A stretch of DNA of 64,000 nt from Thermosynechococcus sp. CL-1 (GCF_008386235.1 NZ_CP040671.1:1614001-1678000); one strand, 5' to 3'; positions 9,361 through 17,329 are shown, counted from the stretch's first letter. Notes: a model not told the origin generated them from the sequence alone. A program made the numbers and translations.

Positions 9361-10224
9361 ATGGAGCGAGAGGAAATTATTGCGCTCATTCAGCGTGAGC
9401 TACCGCAGCTTGTGGCTCAAGATCCCAGCTTGAGAGATTTGATCCTGCGCATGGTCTTGGACGTTTCTCTGCCTCGCCGTGAGGCAGATATCAAGTTTGA
9501 CCGTATCCTCAGCGAACTACAGCGCGATCGCGAGGAACAGTCACGCCGTTGGCAGGAACAAGACCGCAAGTGGCAAGAACAGGTCCGGCGTTGGGAAGAA
9601 CAGGATCGCAGGTGGCAAGAGCAGGCCAAGCGCTGGGAAGAACAGGATCGCAGGTGGCAAGAGCAGGCCAAGCGCTGGGAAGAACAGGACCGCCGCTGGC
9701 AAGAACAGGCCAAGCGTTGGGAAGAACAGGACCGCCGCTGGCAAGAACAGGCCAAGCGTTGGGAAGAACAGGATCGCAGGTGGCATGAGCAACTTGCAGA
9801 GATTCGGCGTCTTGACAAGCGCTTTGACAGTACAATTGGAGCCCTTGGTGCTCGCTGGGGAATTGCTTCAGAAACCAGCTTTCGCAACGCCCTCGCGGGC
9901 ATTTTGACGGAATCCTTTGGGGTTGAGGTTTTGAACTTAACCCTCTACGACCATGAGGGTGAAGTCTTTGGTCGCCCTGATCAGGTGGAGCTAGACTTGA
10001 TTATCAAAAATGGCTTAACCATTGCCTGTGAAATCAAATCTTCTATTGATAAGGCAGGGATGTATATCTTTGACCGTAAGGTGAATTTCTATGCGCGGCA
10101 TCACCAGCGCCAAATTGACCGCAAAATTGTGATTTCGCCAATGGTTGATCCACGCGCACGACCGGTGGCTGAGGCGCTAGGGATTGAACTCTATAGTTAT
10201 GCCGACTCAGTGGAGGGCTTGTAA
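9361..10224 (+). CDS. DUF3782-like PD-(D/E)XK nuclease with a long repetitive coiled coil
   Basis: This 287-residue protein has three parts. Residues 1-55 are helical. Residues 56-150 are a Trp-, Glu-, Gln- and Arg-rich coiled coil built from 14-residue units QDRRWQEQAKRWEE, themselves two imperfect heptads. Residues 160-287 form a PD-(D/E)XK-type domain. In it D212 (ELDLIIK) is followed by E224-x-K226 (IACEIKSS), the expected catalytic spacing, and E171 may be the upstream acidic residue. Proteins of this design are common in cyanobacteria and thermophilic archaea (DUF3782). Their role is unknown, with DNA processing or defence often suggested. The gene is intact despite the repeats and lies next to a dead transposase, in a disturbed region. 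Confidence 0.8.
   Translation: MEREEIIALIQRELPQLVAQDPSLRDLILRMVLDVSLPRREADIKFDRILSELQRDREEQSRRWQEQDRKWQEQVRRWEEQDRRWQEQAKRWEEQDRRWQEQAKRWEEQDRRWQEQAKRWEEQDRRWQEQAKRWEEQDRRWHEQLAEIRRLDKRFDSTIGALGARWGIASETSFRNALAGILTESFGVEVLNLTLYDHEGEVFGRPDQVELDLIIKNGLTIACEIKSSIDKAGMYIFDRKVNFYARHHQRQIDRKIVISPMVDPRARPVAEALGIELYSYADSVEGL
9601..9768 (+). repeat. Four tandem 42-bp repeats inside the DUF3782-like gene
   Basis: Residues 81-136 are four copies of a 14-residue unit, with a fifth partial copy after them and looser heptads before. The DNA copies differ mainly at third positions (GATCGCAGG versus GACCGCCGC), and copies 1-2 and 3-4 form similar pairs. This suggests recent expansion by slippage or unequal exchange. 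Length stays a multiple of 42, so the frame is kept. Confidence 0.9.
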
Positions 10225-10227
10225 GGA

Positions 10228-10986
10228 GACTTTTGTCGCTATACGAAACTCCGTTTGATTCTCGTCAAAAAATTGAACCACGCGATATCTCTCATGATTG
10301 AGCTTCATTCTCATGTTATTCTTGATACGTACAACAAATGAGCACTTCCTCTCACTCAGTCACTCTAAAAATTGCCAGCTCGCAAACCCTCTATCCATGA
10401 TTACAACAGCGTTCTCAGGGATCATTTCTAGAATCTCCTCTTGAAAGCTCAGGTCATGTCTCTCCCCAAAAGAAATCACCGCTTTACCCATGATGTTCTC
10501 TGTTAAATCAAATCCCGTAAGTAACTTCACTTGATGATATTTATAGAACCAAAAGAGTTTACTGGTCAGGGTAATGATGGTTGAATCGATAGGAAACAGC
10601 GTCATGCTTGAAGTACGATGTCTCTTTTGAGCTTGAGACATCAGTTGAGTGTAAATCCCCTCAAATAAGCTGGTTGTCCGAGTTTTGTTGGCTTTGGAAA
10701 ACGTGGACATATCCACTGTAATCCCTGCATGATTCAAGCGATAAAATAAGGCTCTCATACTGGTTAACCCTTGGTCGAGAACGTAGGTCAACCAGATTTT
10801 GAAGAACAATTGAGAGTTCAGCACGGGGTAGTCACAGGGGCTGAGCCGATTGAGAATGGACTTGACAAGAGTTGCAAAAGATGCCATAGTAAATTGATTT
10901 TTTCTTCTTCTTTTAAGGGAAGAATATGACATTTCTTCCCTTTTTTCTAGCCTCTCAAACTATCTTTCAACACTTCTGGCATGAGA
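10228..10986 (-). pseudogene. IS4-family transposase remnant, copy 1
   Basis: A DDE transposase of an IS4-type element, no longer functional. The open part (10360-10932, 190 codons) contains the first catalytic Asp region FPIDSTIITLTSK and the second Asp in VVIMDRGFASWQFLE. It then meets a TGA. The same frame continues past that stop (SERKCSFVVRIKNNM and on to about 10228), showing a nonsense mutation. Coding similarity to copy 2 also extends upstream of the apparent ATG and is broken there by a TAG in place of Gln. The region with the third catalytic acidic residue is missing, cut where the DUF3782 gene ends. A shorter second copy lies at 59,426-59,760. Confidence 0.85.
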
Positions 10987-11184
10987 CCAATAGTTCTTTC
11001 ATTCGTATTGGTATGTTTTTCTTGCTTTACTCTTTACTTAAGAAATGTAGGCATTGATGATGAGAAACCTTAGAAGATGGATTTGAATAATCTCTAAACG
11101 GCTGACCTGATCGACTACCTTTTGGTAAATCTTGACCAGAATAAATTAGGCTGTAGCCACGGATTGATTTAGGTCGAGAAACCC

Positions 11185-11349
11185 CTACAACATTTTTTCA
11201 ACACGTTCAACATTATAGTCTACCTCTGCATAGCCCCAAAAGTTGACCAGTATAGAGCTTGGTGTTACTGAGTCATACAGTCTTAACGCTTGAAAAAGAT
11301 GTTCTAGAAAAATTCTATGGTCAAATGATCTGATTTGAGGCAGAAATAT
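11185..11349 (-). pseudogene. Decayed coding remnant of unknown family
   Basis: On the minus strand 54 codons run without a stop and read like real protein (for example ALRLYDSVTPSSILVNFWGY), ending at a TAG. Reading then continues plausibly in another frame downstream (SRPKSIRGYSLIYSGQDL). No start or complete domain remains, and I cannot name the family. Its upstream end joins the second copy of the 67-bp repeat, so it may once have begun like the 595-residue gene. Confidence 0.4.
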
Positions 11350-11350
11350 T

Positions 11351-11417
11351 GAATCTTGCAACAAAAATTAACGTATCAAGTGACAATCAGACCTACTTGT
11401 CAATCAAAGTGCCAATG
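11351..11417. repeat. Copy 2 of the 67-bp direct repeat (decayed)
   Basis: Same orientation as 8,997-9,063. The minus strand reads SLDTLIFVARFN, but it has in-frame stops both upstream and downstream. It is best explained as a decayed copy of the 5' end of a gene related to the 595-residue protein. Confidence 0.65.
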
Positions 11418-11641
11418 TTATTGTTGTATTATCGAATACCGGTTAGTACCCTAAGTAGCTGTAGCTGCTAGTTAAAGCCACTTTGTGTCAATAATTGTGA
11501 CAGTTTAATTTAAAAGAATAACTCTGACCGTTGTATGGCAAGTCACATCTTCATTGACTAGCTAAACAATTGTGCTATCCGAGGTCTGGCAATCCTATAG
11601 CTACTTCAGCCATGATATTTAGATACGTTTGGGAATAGCCC

Positions 11642-12253
11642 ATGTCCGATTGTGGTTGCCACATCGAAGCAAGAAATGCGGCGGAGCGCAAAACCCTGCG
11701 CATTGTGCTGCTGATCAACGTGCTCATGTTTTTTATGGAGGTGATTACTGGCATCCTTGCTCATTCCACAGCGCTGATTGCTGATTCTCTTGATATGCTT
11801 GCCGATGCTCTCGTCTATGGCCTCTCCCTCTATGCCGTGGGGCGTTCTCCAAGGCACAAAACCCGTGCGGCAGGTCTGAGTGGTCTTTTTCAGATGACCC
11901 TTGCAGTTTTAATTTTGGGAGATGTGATCCGTCGCTTTGTCAGCGGTAGTGCCCCAGAGGCAGATTGGATGATGGCGATCGCTCTCCTTGGACTGGTGGC
12001 CAATGGCTACTGCCTTTACTTGATTGCCAAACATCGGCAAGGGGAGGTGCACATGCGCGCCAGTTGGATTTTTACCCAAAATGACGTGATTGCCAATGTC
12101 AGCGTAATTATCGCCGGCGGGCTGGTCGCCCTCTTTCGATCCCCTTATCCTGATTTGATTGTGGGTTTTGGCATCGCCAGCCTTGTGCTCTGGGGAGGAA
12201 TTCGTATTGTGCGGGATGCAAGGCAGGCGGTGATGAACACCCCTGTAGAATAA
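11642..12253 (+). CDS. Cation diffusion facilitator-type transporter (compact)
   Basis: A 203-residue membrane protein of the cation transporter/CDF family, which exports divalent metals such as Zn, Co or Cd in exchange for protons. After a short cytosolic start with two Cys (SDCGCHIEAR) come about six membrane segments. The signature HSTALIADSLDMLADALVYG provides the Asp pair of the metal site in helix 2. The FTQNDVIANVSVIIAGG stretch supplies the second part in helix 5. It lacks the C-terminal cytosolic domain of ordinary CDF proteins (usually about 300 residues), as is usual for the compact form. It is followed 27 bases later by hisH on the same strand. Metal specificity cannot be told from sequence. 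Confidence 0.83.
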   Translation: MSDCGCHIEARNAAERKTLRIVLLINVLMFFMEVITGILAHSTALIADSLDMLADALVYGLSLYAVGRSPRHKTRAAGLSGLFQMTLAVLILGDVIRRFVSGSAPEADWMMAIALLGLVANGYCLYLIAKHRQGEVHMRASWIFTQNDVIANVSVIIAGGLVALFRSPYPDLIVGFGIASLVLWGGIRIVRDARQAVMNTPVE

Positions 12254-12280
12254 GTAGGGTTACTTTTGGGGAAGTCTCCT

Positions 12281-12934
12281 GTGAGCGGACCAGCGATCGC
12301 CATCATTGACTACGATATGGGCAATCTGCATTCCGTGAGTAAAGCCCTTGATGTCGTGGGGGCAACGCCCTTAGTGAGCGATCGCGCCAGTGACATTTGT
12401 GCTGCGGATGCCGTGGTTCTCCCCGGTGTCGGTGCCTTTGACCCCGCCATGACCCATCTCCACGAGCGGGAACTGGTGCCTGTCATTCAGCGGGTGATTC
12501 AGCAGGGGATGCCCTTTTTGGGGATTTGTCTGGGTCTGCAAGTCTTGTTTGAGTGCAGCGAAGAAGGCAGAGAACCCGGCCTTGGTATTTTTGCGGGGAA
12601 AGTCAAACGCTTTCAGTCTGAACCCGGCCTCACAATCCCCCACATCGGCTGGAACCAACTCACCCTAACGCAACCCGCCTGTCCCCTCTGGCAGAATTTA
12701 CCGCCAACCCCTTGGGTGTATTTTGTCCACTCCTACTTTGTCGCCCCTGATGATCCAGAGCTTGTGGCCGCCACCGTCCGTCATGGTCAGCAAACTGTCA
12801 CAGCCGCGATCGCCCGCAACAATATCTTTGCCTGTCAATTTCACCCCGAAAAGTCGGGCAAGATCGGCCTGCAACTACTGCGCAACTTTGTCACTCTCGT
12901 CAAACACCAGTATAGCCATTTTAATCAAGAATGA
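12281..12934 (+). CDS. hisH: Imidazole glycerol phosphate synthase glutaminase subunit HisH
   Basis: HisH is a class I glutamine amidotransferase. It hydrolyses glutamine and passes ammonia to HisF in histidine and AICAR synthesis. The glutaminase triad is visible: Cys in GICLGLQVLFE, and His and Glu in CQFHPEKSG. The N-terminus IAIIDYDMGNLHSV is typical. I take the GTG at 12281 as the start, because GGGGA lies about eight bases upstream; a TTG at 12266 is possible. The last codons (YSHFNQE) coincide with an IS630 terminal repeat found again at 58,607, so the natural C-terminus was probably replaced by insertion. The catalytic core is complete, so the enzyme should work. Confidence 0.95.
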   Translation: MSGPAIAIIDYDMGNLHSVSKALDVVGATPLVSDRASDICAADAVVLPGVGAFDPAMTHLHERELVPVIQRVIQQGMPFLGICLGLQVLFECSEEGREPGLGIFAGKVKRFQSEPGLTIPHIGWNQLTLTQPACPLWQNLPPTPWVYFVHSYFVAPDDPELVAATVRHGQQTVTAAIARNNIFACQFHPEKSGKIGLQLLRNFVTLVKHQYSHFNQE

Positions 12935-12972
12935 GATATTATCCAGTACAATAATTGTGAATCACCTCATCA
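12911..12972. mobile_element. IS630 end remnant overlapping the hisH 3' end
   Basis: The segment from TATAGCCATT to CACCTCATCA matches 58,609-58,672, the end of the IS630 element, with few differences. On the minus strand it still encodes the transposase C-terminus (DEVIHNYCTG then stop, against DEVIRKYCAG in the other copy). It is the scar of an IS630 copy that inserted at the end of hisH and was then deleted together with part of the DUF2887 gene. Confidence 0.8.
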
Positions 12973-13387
12973 GCACCTCCTCGCGACTTAGTGTGGTGAA
13001 CTTGTACAGGACAGTTGTTATGATTAACTCTATTATGGCTTGCTGCTTCAGTTCTGTTTCTGTCTGACTCCGCTGCGCAAGTAATCGATTGGGATAAATG
13101 ACCACGGCTTGCCCATCAGAGAAGGTCTGGCGATACAGACGCAAATAGAGAAAGATTTCAGCAAAGAAGCGTTCGTAGAAGGTATTATCTCTTTGAAACT
13201 GGACTTCACAAAAATAGACCACTCCTGAGGGATCAGGAGGGACAAAGACACCGTCAATGCGGAAGGCGGTTGGCTTGAGTTCAACGAAGTCGAAGCGGTA
13301 GCCTCTAGGATAGTCAATTCCGAGCAGCTCAAAGAGCGTCTGAGGCAGTTGAGCAAACAGTTGGTAAAAGAGGGAGTCGCGGCGCAT
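12962..13387 (-). pseudogene. Deleted DUF2887-family (Rpn/PD-(D/E)XK) gene
   Basis: This 141-codon frame begins like the cyanobacterial DUF2887 family (MRRDSLFYQLFAQLPQTLFE). It keeps part of the nuclease core, with Asp in FRIDGVFVPP and a Glu in YFCEVQFQRD. Members are normally about 250-290 residues. Here the sequence jumps from IYPNRLLAQRSQTE to a C-terminal-like stretch, ELIITTVLYKFTTLSREEV, indicating an internal deletion. The end then runs into the IS630 remnant. Related proteins have been linked to recombination and transposon-like spread. It is probably inactive, though a short product could still be made. Confidence 0.75.
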
Positions 13388-13417
13388 GGGCTAGGGAATA
13401 TATCACGGGAGCATGGA

Positions 13418-14077
13418 TTAAAGCAGGCCGCGATAGCGAATAAATGTCAGCACTGCCGCCCACGACCCCAAGGCCACTTTTAGGGCAATGAGGATATTCA
13501 GCCAAGGAATCCAGCCACCACTGAGGAGGGTGCCAAACTGACCCGCCGGCAAGGCCACCCCCATCAACAGGCTGGCACCGCAGAGAATGAAAACAATCAC
13601 GGAGATTTTTTCCCATGTGGCGGCATGGAAGCGACGATAGATGCTCTCTAGCCATTCTGGAGCTGAGGTAATGGCCACAAGCCCGATCGCCGTCCCGCCA
13701 GCAACGCCAGCCGCAAATCCACCCCCCGGACTCAGGTGCCCCCGCAAGGCCAACTCAATACACACAAGGGAGCAAATGGTGGCGCCAAATCTTGCCAAAA
13801 CAATCGAGGGCTGATCATTAAAGCGGCTAACGTGGCCAAGGGGTTTTTCATTGCTGAGTAGATACTGTGCCCCCATGATGGCAAGAGTGAATACCACCAC
13901 TTCAAAAATGGTGTCGTACAGGCGATTGCGCAAAATCACAGCCGTAACGGCATTGGGAATGCCACTCTGGTTAACAAGGGTTTCGACAATGGGAAGCGTT
14001 GGTACCGCAGGTAGGGTGGGGATCATCAGCATTTTCACCAGCAGCAGCACTGCCGCAATGCCATAGAGCCAAATCAT
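13418..14077 (-). CDS. mrpB: Mrp-type Na+/H+ antiporter subunit B
   Basis: A 219-residue membrane protein with six or more predicted membrane segments. The MnhB/MrpB signature is the glycine-rich GHLSPGGGFAAGVAGGTAIG after a conserved ELALRGH. The N-terminal part (LRNRLYDTIFEVVVFTLAIMGAQYLL) resembles the segment that precedes MrpB in fused forms. It is the last gene of a seven-gene minus-strand operon and overlaps the upstream DUF4040 gene by four bases. Mrp complexes exchange cytosolic Na+ for protons, and in cyanobacteria support salt and alkali tolerance and carbon supply. Confidence 0.9.
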   Translation of the reverse strand: MIWLYGIAAVLLLVKMLMIPTLPAVPTLPIVETLVNQSGIPNAVTAVILRNRLYDTIFEVVVFTLAIMGAQYLLSNEKPLGHVSRFNDQPSIVLARFGATICSLVCIELALRGHLSPGGGFAAGVAGGTAIGLVAITSAPEWLESIYRRFHAATWEKISVIVFILCGASLLMGVALPAGQFGTLLSGGWIPWLNILIALKVALGSWAAVLTFIRYRGLL

Positions 14078-14604
14078 GTCGCTGACTCCTCTTCACTGGG
14101 CAAGGGGTAATACACGAGTTCTGTGAGACTGGTGAGGTGGGGCTTGAGGATGGTGTAAAGGCGTGCTACACGGGTCATCGTTAATAATTGAGTGGTTTCT
14201 TCAGCACATAGGGCATGAATCTCGCGATCGCGGAGCGCTATTTTAAGTTGCTCAAAGGTGGGATAAATAATTAATTCAACACGCAAATGATAGGGAGCAA
14301 CGGCTTCACGAATGGCTGCCAGTAAATGATCCAAGCTATCGGTGGAGAGTGCCGAAGCTAAGATGCCCAATCGCAGCACCAAGGAAGAGCGTACTGCAAC
14401 GGCGTAGAGCATAATTGAGAGCATTGTTCCCACAAGGGCTTCGGTCAGTGCCACATCAGCAGCGCCGAGAATGGCATAGAGGAGAGCCGCCACCGCACCA
14501 ATAATGCCGCGAATGACAAGGGCGTGGTAGGGATTCTCCTGAAACACCAGCATCAGAGCTGTTAGAGGCAAGAGTGCAGTGACAGCAATGAACCAGCTAT
14601 CCAT
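14074..14604 (-). CDS. DUF4040 subunit, equivalent to the C-terminal part of MrpA
   Basis: The protein begins at the ATG at 14604 (MDSWFIAVTALL), preceded by a strong GGAGG. The longer frame would overlap the previous gene too far. The first 90 residues hold three membrane helices with the DUF4040/MbhD motif ADVALTEALVGTMLS. The remaining half is a soluble regulatory-like extension (LRVELIIYPTFEQLKIAL) ending in acidic residues. In cyanobacterial Mrp operons this small protein replaces the C-terminal segment of the large MrpA subunit. It overlaps mrpG by eight bases and mrpB by four, which implies translational coupling. Confidence 0.82.
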   Translation of the reverse strand: MDSWFIAVTALLPLTALMLVFQENPYHALVIRGIIGAVAALLYAILGAADVALTEALVGTMLSIMLYAVAVRSSLVLRLGILASALSTDSLDHLLAAIREAVAPYHLRVELIIYPTFEQLKIALRDREIHALCAEETTQLLTMTRVARLYTILKPHLTSLTELVYYPLPSEEESAT

Positions 14605-14878
14605 CAGTGTCCTCCCCTTGGGAGCAGTAGGCCAAAACATAGCCCAGAATGGTGTTCCAGAGGGCGAGGGAGATCAACGCCAAGACCAGAAGTGGCCATT
14701 CGCGGGGAATGCGCAGCAAGACGCCGATCATGATTGCCATCGAACCTAAGGTATCGGAGACTGACAAAAAATGCAGTTTATAGAGGGGCGATCGCCGACC
14801 CACCAGCGGCCATGTTCCCCACAGCCAAAGAAAGAGACCAAAACTAATACAGGCATAACTGATCCACTGTAAAATCAC
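14597..14878 (-). CDS. mrpG: Mrp-type Na+/H+ antiporter subunit G
   Basis: A 93-residue, three-helix membrane protein of the MnhG/PhaG family. It contains the conserved region PLYKLHFLSVSDTLGSMAIMIG. Translation starts at a GTG with a very strong ribosome-binding site (GGGAGGGGG, minus strand, just upstream). That site overlaps the true end of mrpF at 14890-14892. Its placement supports the view that mrpF once ended there and that the F-G pair was tightly spaced. Confidence 0.88.
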   Translation of the reverse strand: MILQWISYACISFGLFLWLWGTWPLVGRRSPLYKLHFLSVSDTLGSMAIMIGVLLRIPREWPLLVLALISLALWNTILGYVLAYCSQGEDTDG

Positions 14879-14889
14879 TGACCCCCTCC

Positions 14890-15148
14890 CTAAAGATTGG
14901 CGACATCCCGTAGTCGCCGCAGAATCTGCGCCAAGAGCATCAGGGCACCATTGCCCACACTAAGGATGATCACCCCCAATGCCAATCATCCAATCATCCC
15001 GCTGCACCGACACCAGCAAGATCATAATGGCTGCCTTTGTGGCAATACTGGCAAAGGCCAACATCTTCGACCAGATGTGCTCCCCCTTCCAAGCAGCATA
15101 GAGGGGAATGCCCAGAATCAGCAGCATGATGACTAAAAAGGCCGTCAT
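14890..15148 (-). pseudogene. mrpF: Mrp-type antiporter subunit F, disrupted by a one-base frameshift
   Basis: The first 57 codons read as a normal MrpF (MTAFLVIMLLILGIPLYAAW through VQRDDWMIGIGG). The frame then runs into an early TAG at 14960. Removing one base from the five-G run (C run at 14973-14977 on the plus strand) restores the expected third helix (VIILSVGNGALMLLAQ) and a stop at 14890-14892, giving a normal length of about 85 residues. The frameshift is therefore real in this sequence, or a homopolymer sequencing error. Without the third helix the subunit is unlikely to work. The gene overlaps mrpE by four bases. Confidence 0.85.
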
Positions 15149-15534
15149 TTTTCGGGTCTGCGCTCCACTAGTTGATGCACTTCAAACCAGCCCTCCTCGT
15201 CGTAGTGCAGCACGATCGTCTTGGGGGTGAAGGTAATCGTAAAAATATCTAGAAAAATCAGACCGGGGGCACGGGTAGGATCAACGGGTTCACGGACGAT
15301 CGCTTCATGGCGATGGGGACGCACCATCATTTCAATGGCTTCAATATAGGCACGGGGAACAGCCATCGCCACTTTTCCTAGGGTACTCAGCCACTGCCGC
15401 AGTGTTGCCATCCCCCCTCGCCCTTGGGGCAGCAGGAGCGAAACCAAAATCCCAATCGCCAGATTGACCAAGCCAAAGTCCGCCGTCAGCAGCAGCCAAA
15501 TCGTTAGGCGCAGGGCAAAGTTCAAATAATTCAT
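15145..15534 (-). CDS. mrpE: Mrp-type Na+/H+ antiporter subunit E
   Basis: This 129-residue protein starts at the ATG at 15534 (MNYLNFALRLTIWLLL), which overlaps the mrpD stop by four bases. The longer frame upstream is only a shadow of mrpD. It has one or two N-terminal membrane helices and then the cytosolic MnhE domain, with the conserved TFTPKTIVLHYDEE segment. That segment is typical of the family (TPGT in many members). It is part of the membrane antiporter complex and translationally coupled at both ends. Confidence 0.88.
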   Translation of the reverse strand: MNYLNFALRLTIWLLLTADFGLVNLAIGILVSLLLPQGRGGMATLRQWLSTLGKVAMAVPRAYIEAIEMMVRPHRHEAIVREPVDPTRAPGLIFLDIFTITFTPKTIVLHYDEEGWFEVHQLVERRPEK

Positions 15535-16955
15535 AGCGCTAACCCCACCAAGCCAAGTAAGAGTAACAGCATCACCCCTAGAAGATGTTCTAGGCGCTCC
15601 CAAGCCCCTCGCCATGGCGATTCCCAGCGGGAGACCCCCAAAGCCACTAGGCCACACCCCACCAAGGGCGGCAAAAAGGCGCGTAACAAACTCATGCCAC
15701 TACTGTAGGCTTCCATGTAGCCGGCATTGGCCAGAAATAGCCCACCCAAGAGCACCATTGTGGCGGCACTATAGCCCATAGGGGTCTTGCTAGGATAGCG
15801 AGGCAAAAAGAGGAATTTGCTGTAAATTGTGGCGGTTAAAAAGCCAGCACCATAGAGCAGTCCCTGCTGCCACGGGTCAAGGTAACTTAGGGTCAAAGCC
15901 TTAGCGGGAAATCCAGCAAGGAGGGGCACACCGACAATGCCATAACCGGCAATAATCAGGGCGATCGCCGCTGGGCGCGGCAGACCCTCTTGGCGCAATT
16001 CACTAAGACGATAGTGGCGCAGTTCCCCCACACTCAAAAAAAGGCTGGCCTTGGCTAAGCCGTGCATCAGGGCATACAAACCCGCTGCCGGTGGGGCAAT
16101 GATCACCCATCCCAATTGGCCAAGGGTACTAAAGCTGAGCATCCGTCGTACATCATCGGCCACCAAGGCAAATATTAAGCCAAAAAAGATTGAGGCGAGG
16201 GCAAACAGCCGCACAATATCGGCAATGGTGCTATAGAGCAGACTGACGCGAGCAAGGCTAAACACCCCAGCATTTTCGACAATGCCGGCTAGGAGAGCAG
16301 CAACAATGGGAGCAGCAACGACGTTAGTTTGGGGCAACCAAAGCCCACTAATGAAAATGGCGCCCTTGGCCAACAATGCCATCAAAATCAGCGCCACAGC
16401 CTCTGGCGGTGCCTGCATCAGGGCACTAAAGGCAAAGGTATGGTTTGTCTGATAGACGAGCGCCACCCCCATTAGATAAAAGAGCATGGCCACGTTGCTC
16501 ACCATCAGGTAGCGTAGGCCAATCCAGAGGGGGCGATCGCTACGGGGATAGGCAATTAACAAAAAGACAACAATCCCCAGCACCTCAATATTGACGTAGA
16601 GACTGAGGAAATCCGCTGAAATAAAGACGGTGTTGGCACAGCCGTGGAGCAGACACAGCAGCACATAGAAGAACGCTTTATAACCCTCCTGCCACGTATG
16701 TAACAGTGCTGCCAAAATGACGAGGGCATTGGTGACAATAAAGTAGCCACTGAGGGGGTCAATGCTCAGGGAAATGCCAAAGCTATCGAGTAGGACAAAC
16801 GCAGTGTTGACTTGGTTAATGGTGATGCCTAAGCCGACACAGAGGGAAACAAGGGCGATCGCTAGGGTCAGACCCCGCGCTAAGGGGGGCAGCAGATAAA
16901 GGGTTAAGCCGGCCACAAAAGGCAACAAAATCCAAGCGATCGCCAGCGCCGTCAT
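15531..16955 (-). CDS. mrpD: Mrp-type Na+/H+ antiporter subunit D (proton-conducting)
   Basis: A 474-residue, roughly 14-helix membrane protein homologous to complex I antiporter-like subunits (NuoM/NuoN). Conserved charged positions include a Glu in helix 5 (YVNIEVLGIVVF) and a Lys in ALLAKGAIFISG, both part of the proton path in this family. The DDVRRMLSFSTLGQLGW segment is the usual broken helix motif. I prefer the ATG at 16955, six bases after AGGAA, over the GTG two codons upstream. It lies nine bases after mrpC and overlaps mrpE. Confidence 0.9.
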   Translation of the reverse strand: MTALAIAWILLPFVAGLTLYLLPPLARGLTLAIALVSLCVGLGITINQVNTAFVLLDSFGISLSIDPLSGYFIVTNALVILAALLHTWQEGYKAFFYVLLCLLHGCANTVFISADFLSLYVNIEVLGIVVFLLIAYPRSDRPLWIGLRYLMVSNVAMLFYLMGVALVYQTNHTFAFSALMQAPPEAVALILMALLAKGAIFISGLWLPQTNVVAAPIVAALLAGIVENAGVFSLARVSLLYSTIADIVRLFALASIFFGLIFALVADDVRRMLSFSTLGQLGWVIIAPPAAGLYALMHGLAKASLFLSVGELRHYRLSELRQEGLPRPAAIALIIAGYGIVGVPLLAGFPAKALTLSYLDPWQQGLLYGAGFLTATIYSKFLFLPRYPSKTPMGYSAATMVLLGGLFLANAGYMEAYSSGMSLLRAFLPPLVGCGLVALGVSRWESPWRGAWERLEHLLGVMLLLLLGLVGLAL

Positions 16956-16964
16956 TGCCACTTC

Positions 16965-17306
16965 CTACAGATACTTTTGATCAATTTCTGGGGTTTCTAA
17001 AGTCGGGTTATCCCGCGCTAGCTTCATTGCCGCCACCAGCATCAGGGTTTGAATCGAAAGGCCAATCACGATTGCGGTTAAAATCACGGCTTGGGGTACG
17101 GGGTCGGCATAGGCAGCATCAAAGGCTCCGCCACGGGCAATGGGCGTGACCAGACCACTGTGGGTGGCAATGACCACAAACAAAGCCACTACGCCGGTGC
17201 TCATGACATCCATCGTCACAATCTTCATTAGCAGGTTTTTCTTGACGATCGTTGCTAGAAACCCGACGAGGATAGTGACAAAAACACTGGCTTCCAAGAA
17301 AATCAT
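16965..17306 (-). CDS. mrpC: Mrp-type Na+/H+ antiporter subunit C
   Basis: This 113-residue, three-helix subunit is homologous to NuoK/NdhE. I take the ATG at 17306 (MIFLEASVFVTILVGFL) as the start, because the upstream part of the longer frame crosses a tandem repeat and has no family similarity. The typical motif DPVPQAVILTAIVIGLSIQT is present. It is the first gene of the mrp operon; a promoter should lie in 17,310-17,550. Confidence 0.88.
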   Translation of the reverse strand: MIFLEASVFVTILVGFLATIVKKNLLMKIVTMDVMSTGVVALFVVIATHSGLVTPIARGGAFDAAYADPVPQAVILTAIVIGLSIQTLMLVAAMKLARDNPTLETPEIDQKYL

Positions 17307-17329
17307 GAGACCCCACCCCCAGACACCTT

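Larger units (their letters stand above)
10987..11641. other. Degenerate intergenic region upstream of the CDF transporter
   Basis: About 650 bases without an intact gene. It contains the decayed minus-strand remnant at 11,185-11,349, copy 2 of the 67-bp repeat, and more remnant-like minus-strand sequence (a roughly 50-codon stop-free stretch around 11,035-11,190 in another frame). The last 200 bases should include the transporter promoter. The base composition is AT-rich compared with core genes. Confidence 0.55.

Noticed and set aside
9601-9768. Regular repeats that might be a CRISPR array
   Set aside because: The units are contiguous, without spacers, and are in-frame codons of a coiled coil.
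9417-9907. Several long overlapping frames on both strands across the DUF3782 gene
   Set aside because: They are created by the 42-bp tandem repeats, which stay open in all frames, and show only repetitive residues without any family similarity.
12723-13067. A plus-strand frame overlapping hisH and the DUF2887 remnant
   Set aside because: It is a shifted frame of hisH running into IS630 debris; no family match.
14897-15136. A plus-strand frame across mrpF
   Set aside because: The minus strand encodes MrpF once the one-base shift is corrected; the plus frame has no similarity.
15535-15657. Longer N-terminus for mrpE
   Set aside because: The extra residues are the antisense-free shifted frame of mrpD; the ATG overlapping the mrpD stop gives the expected MnhE start.
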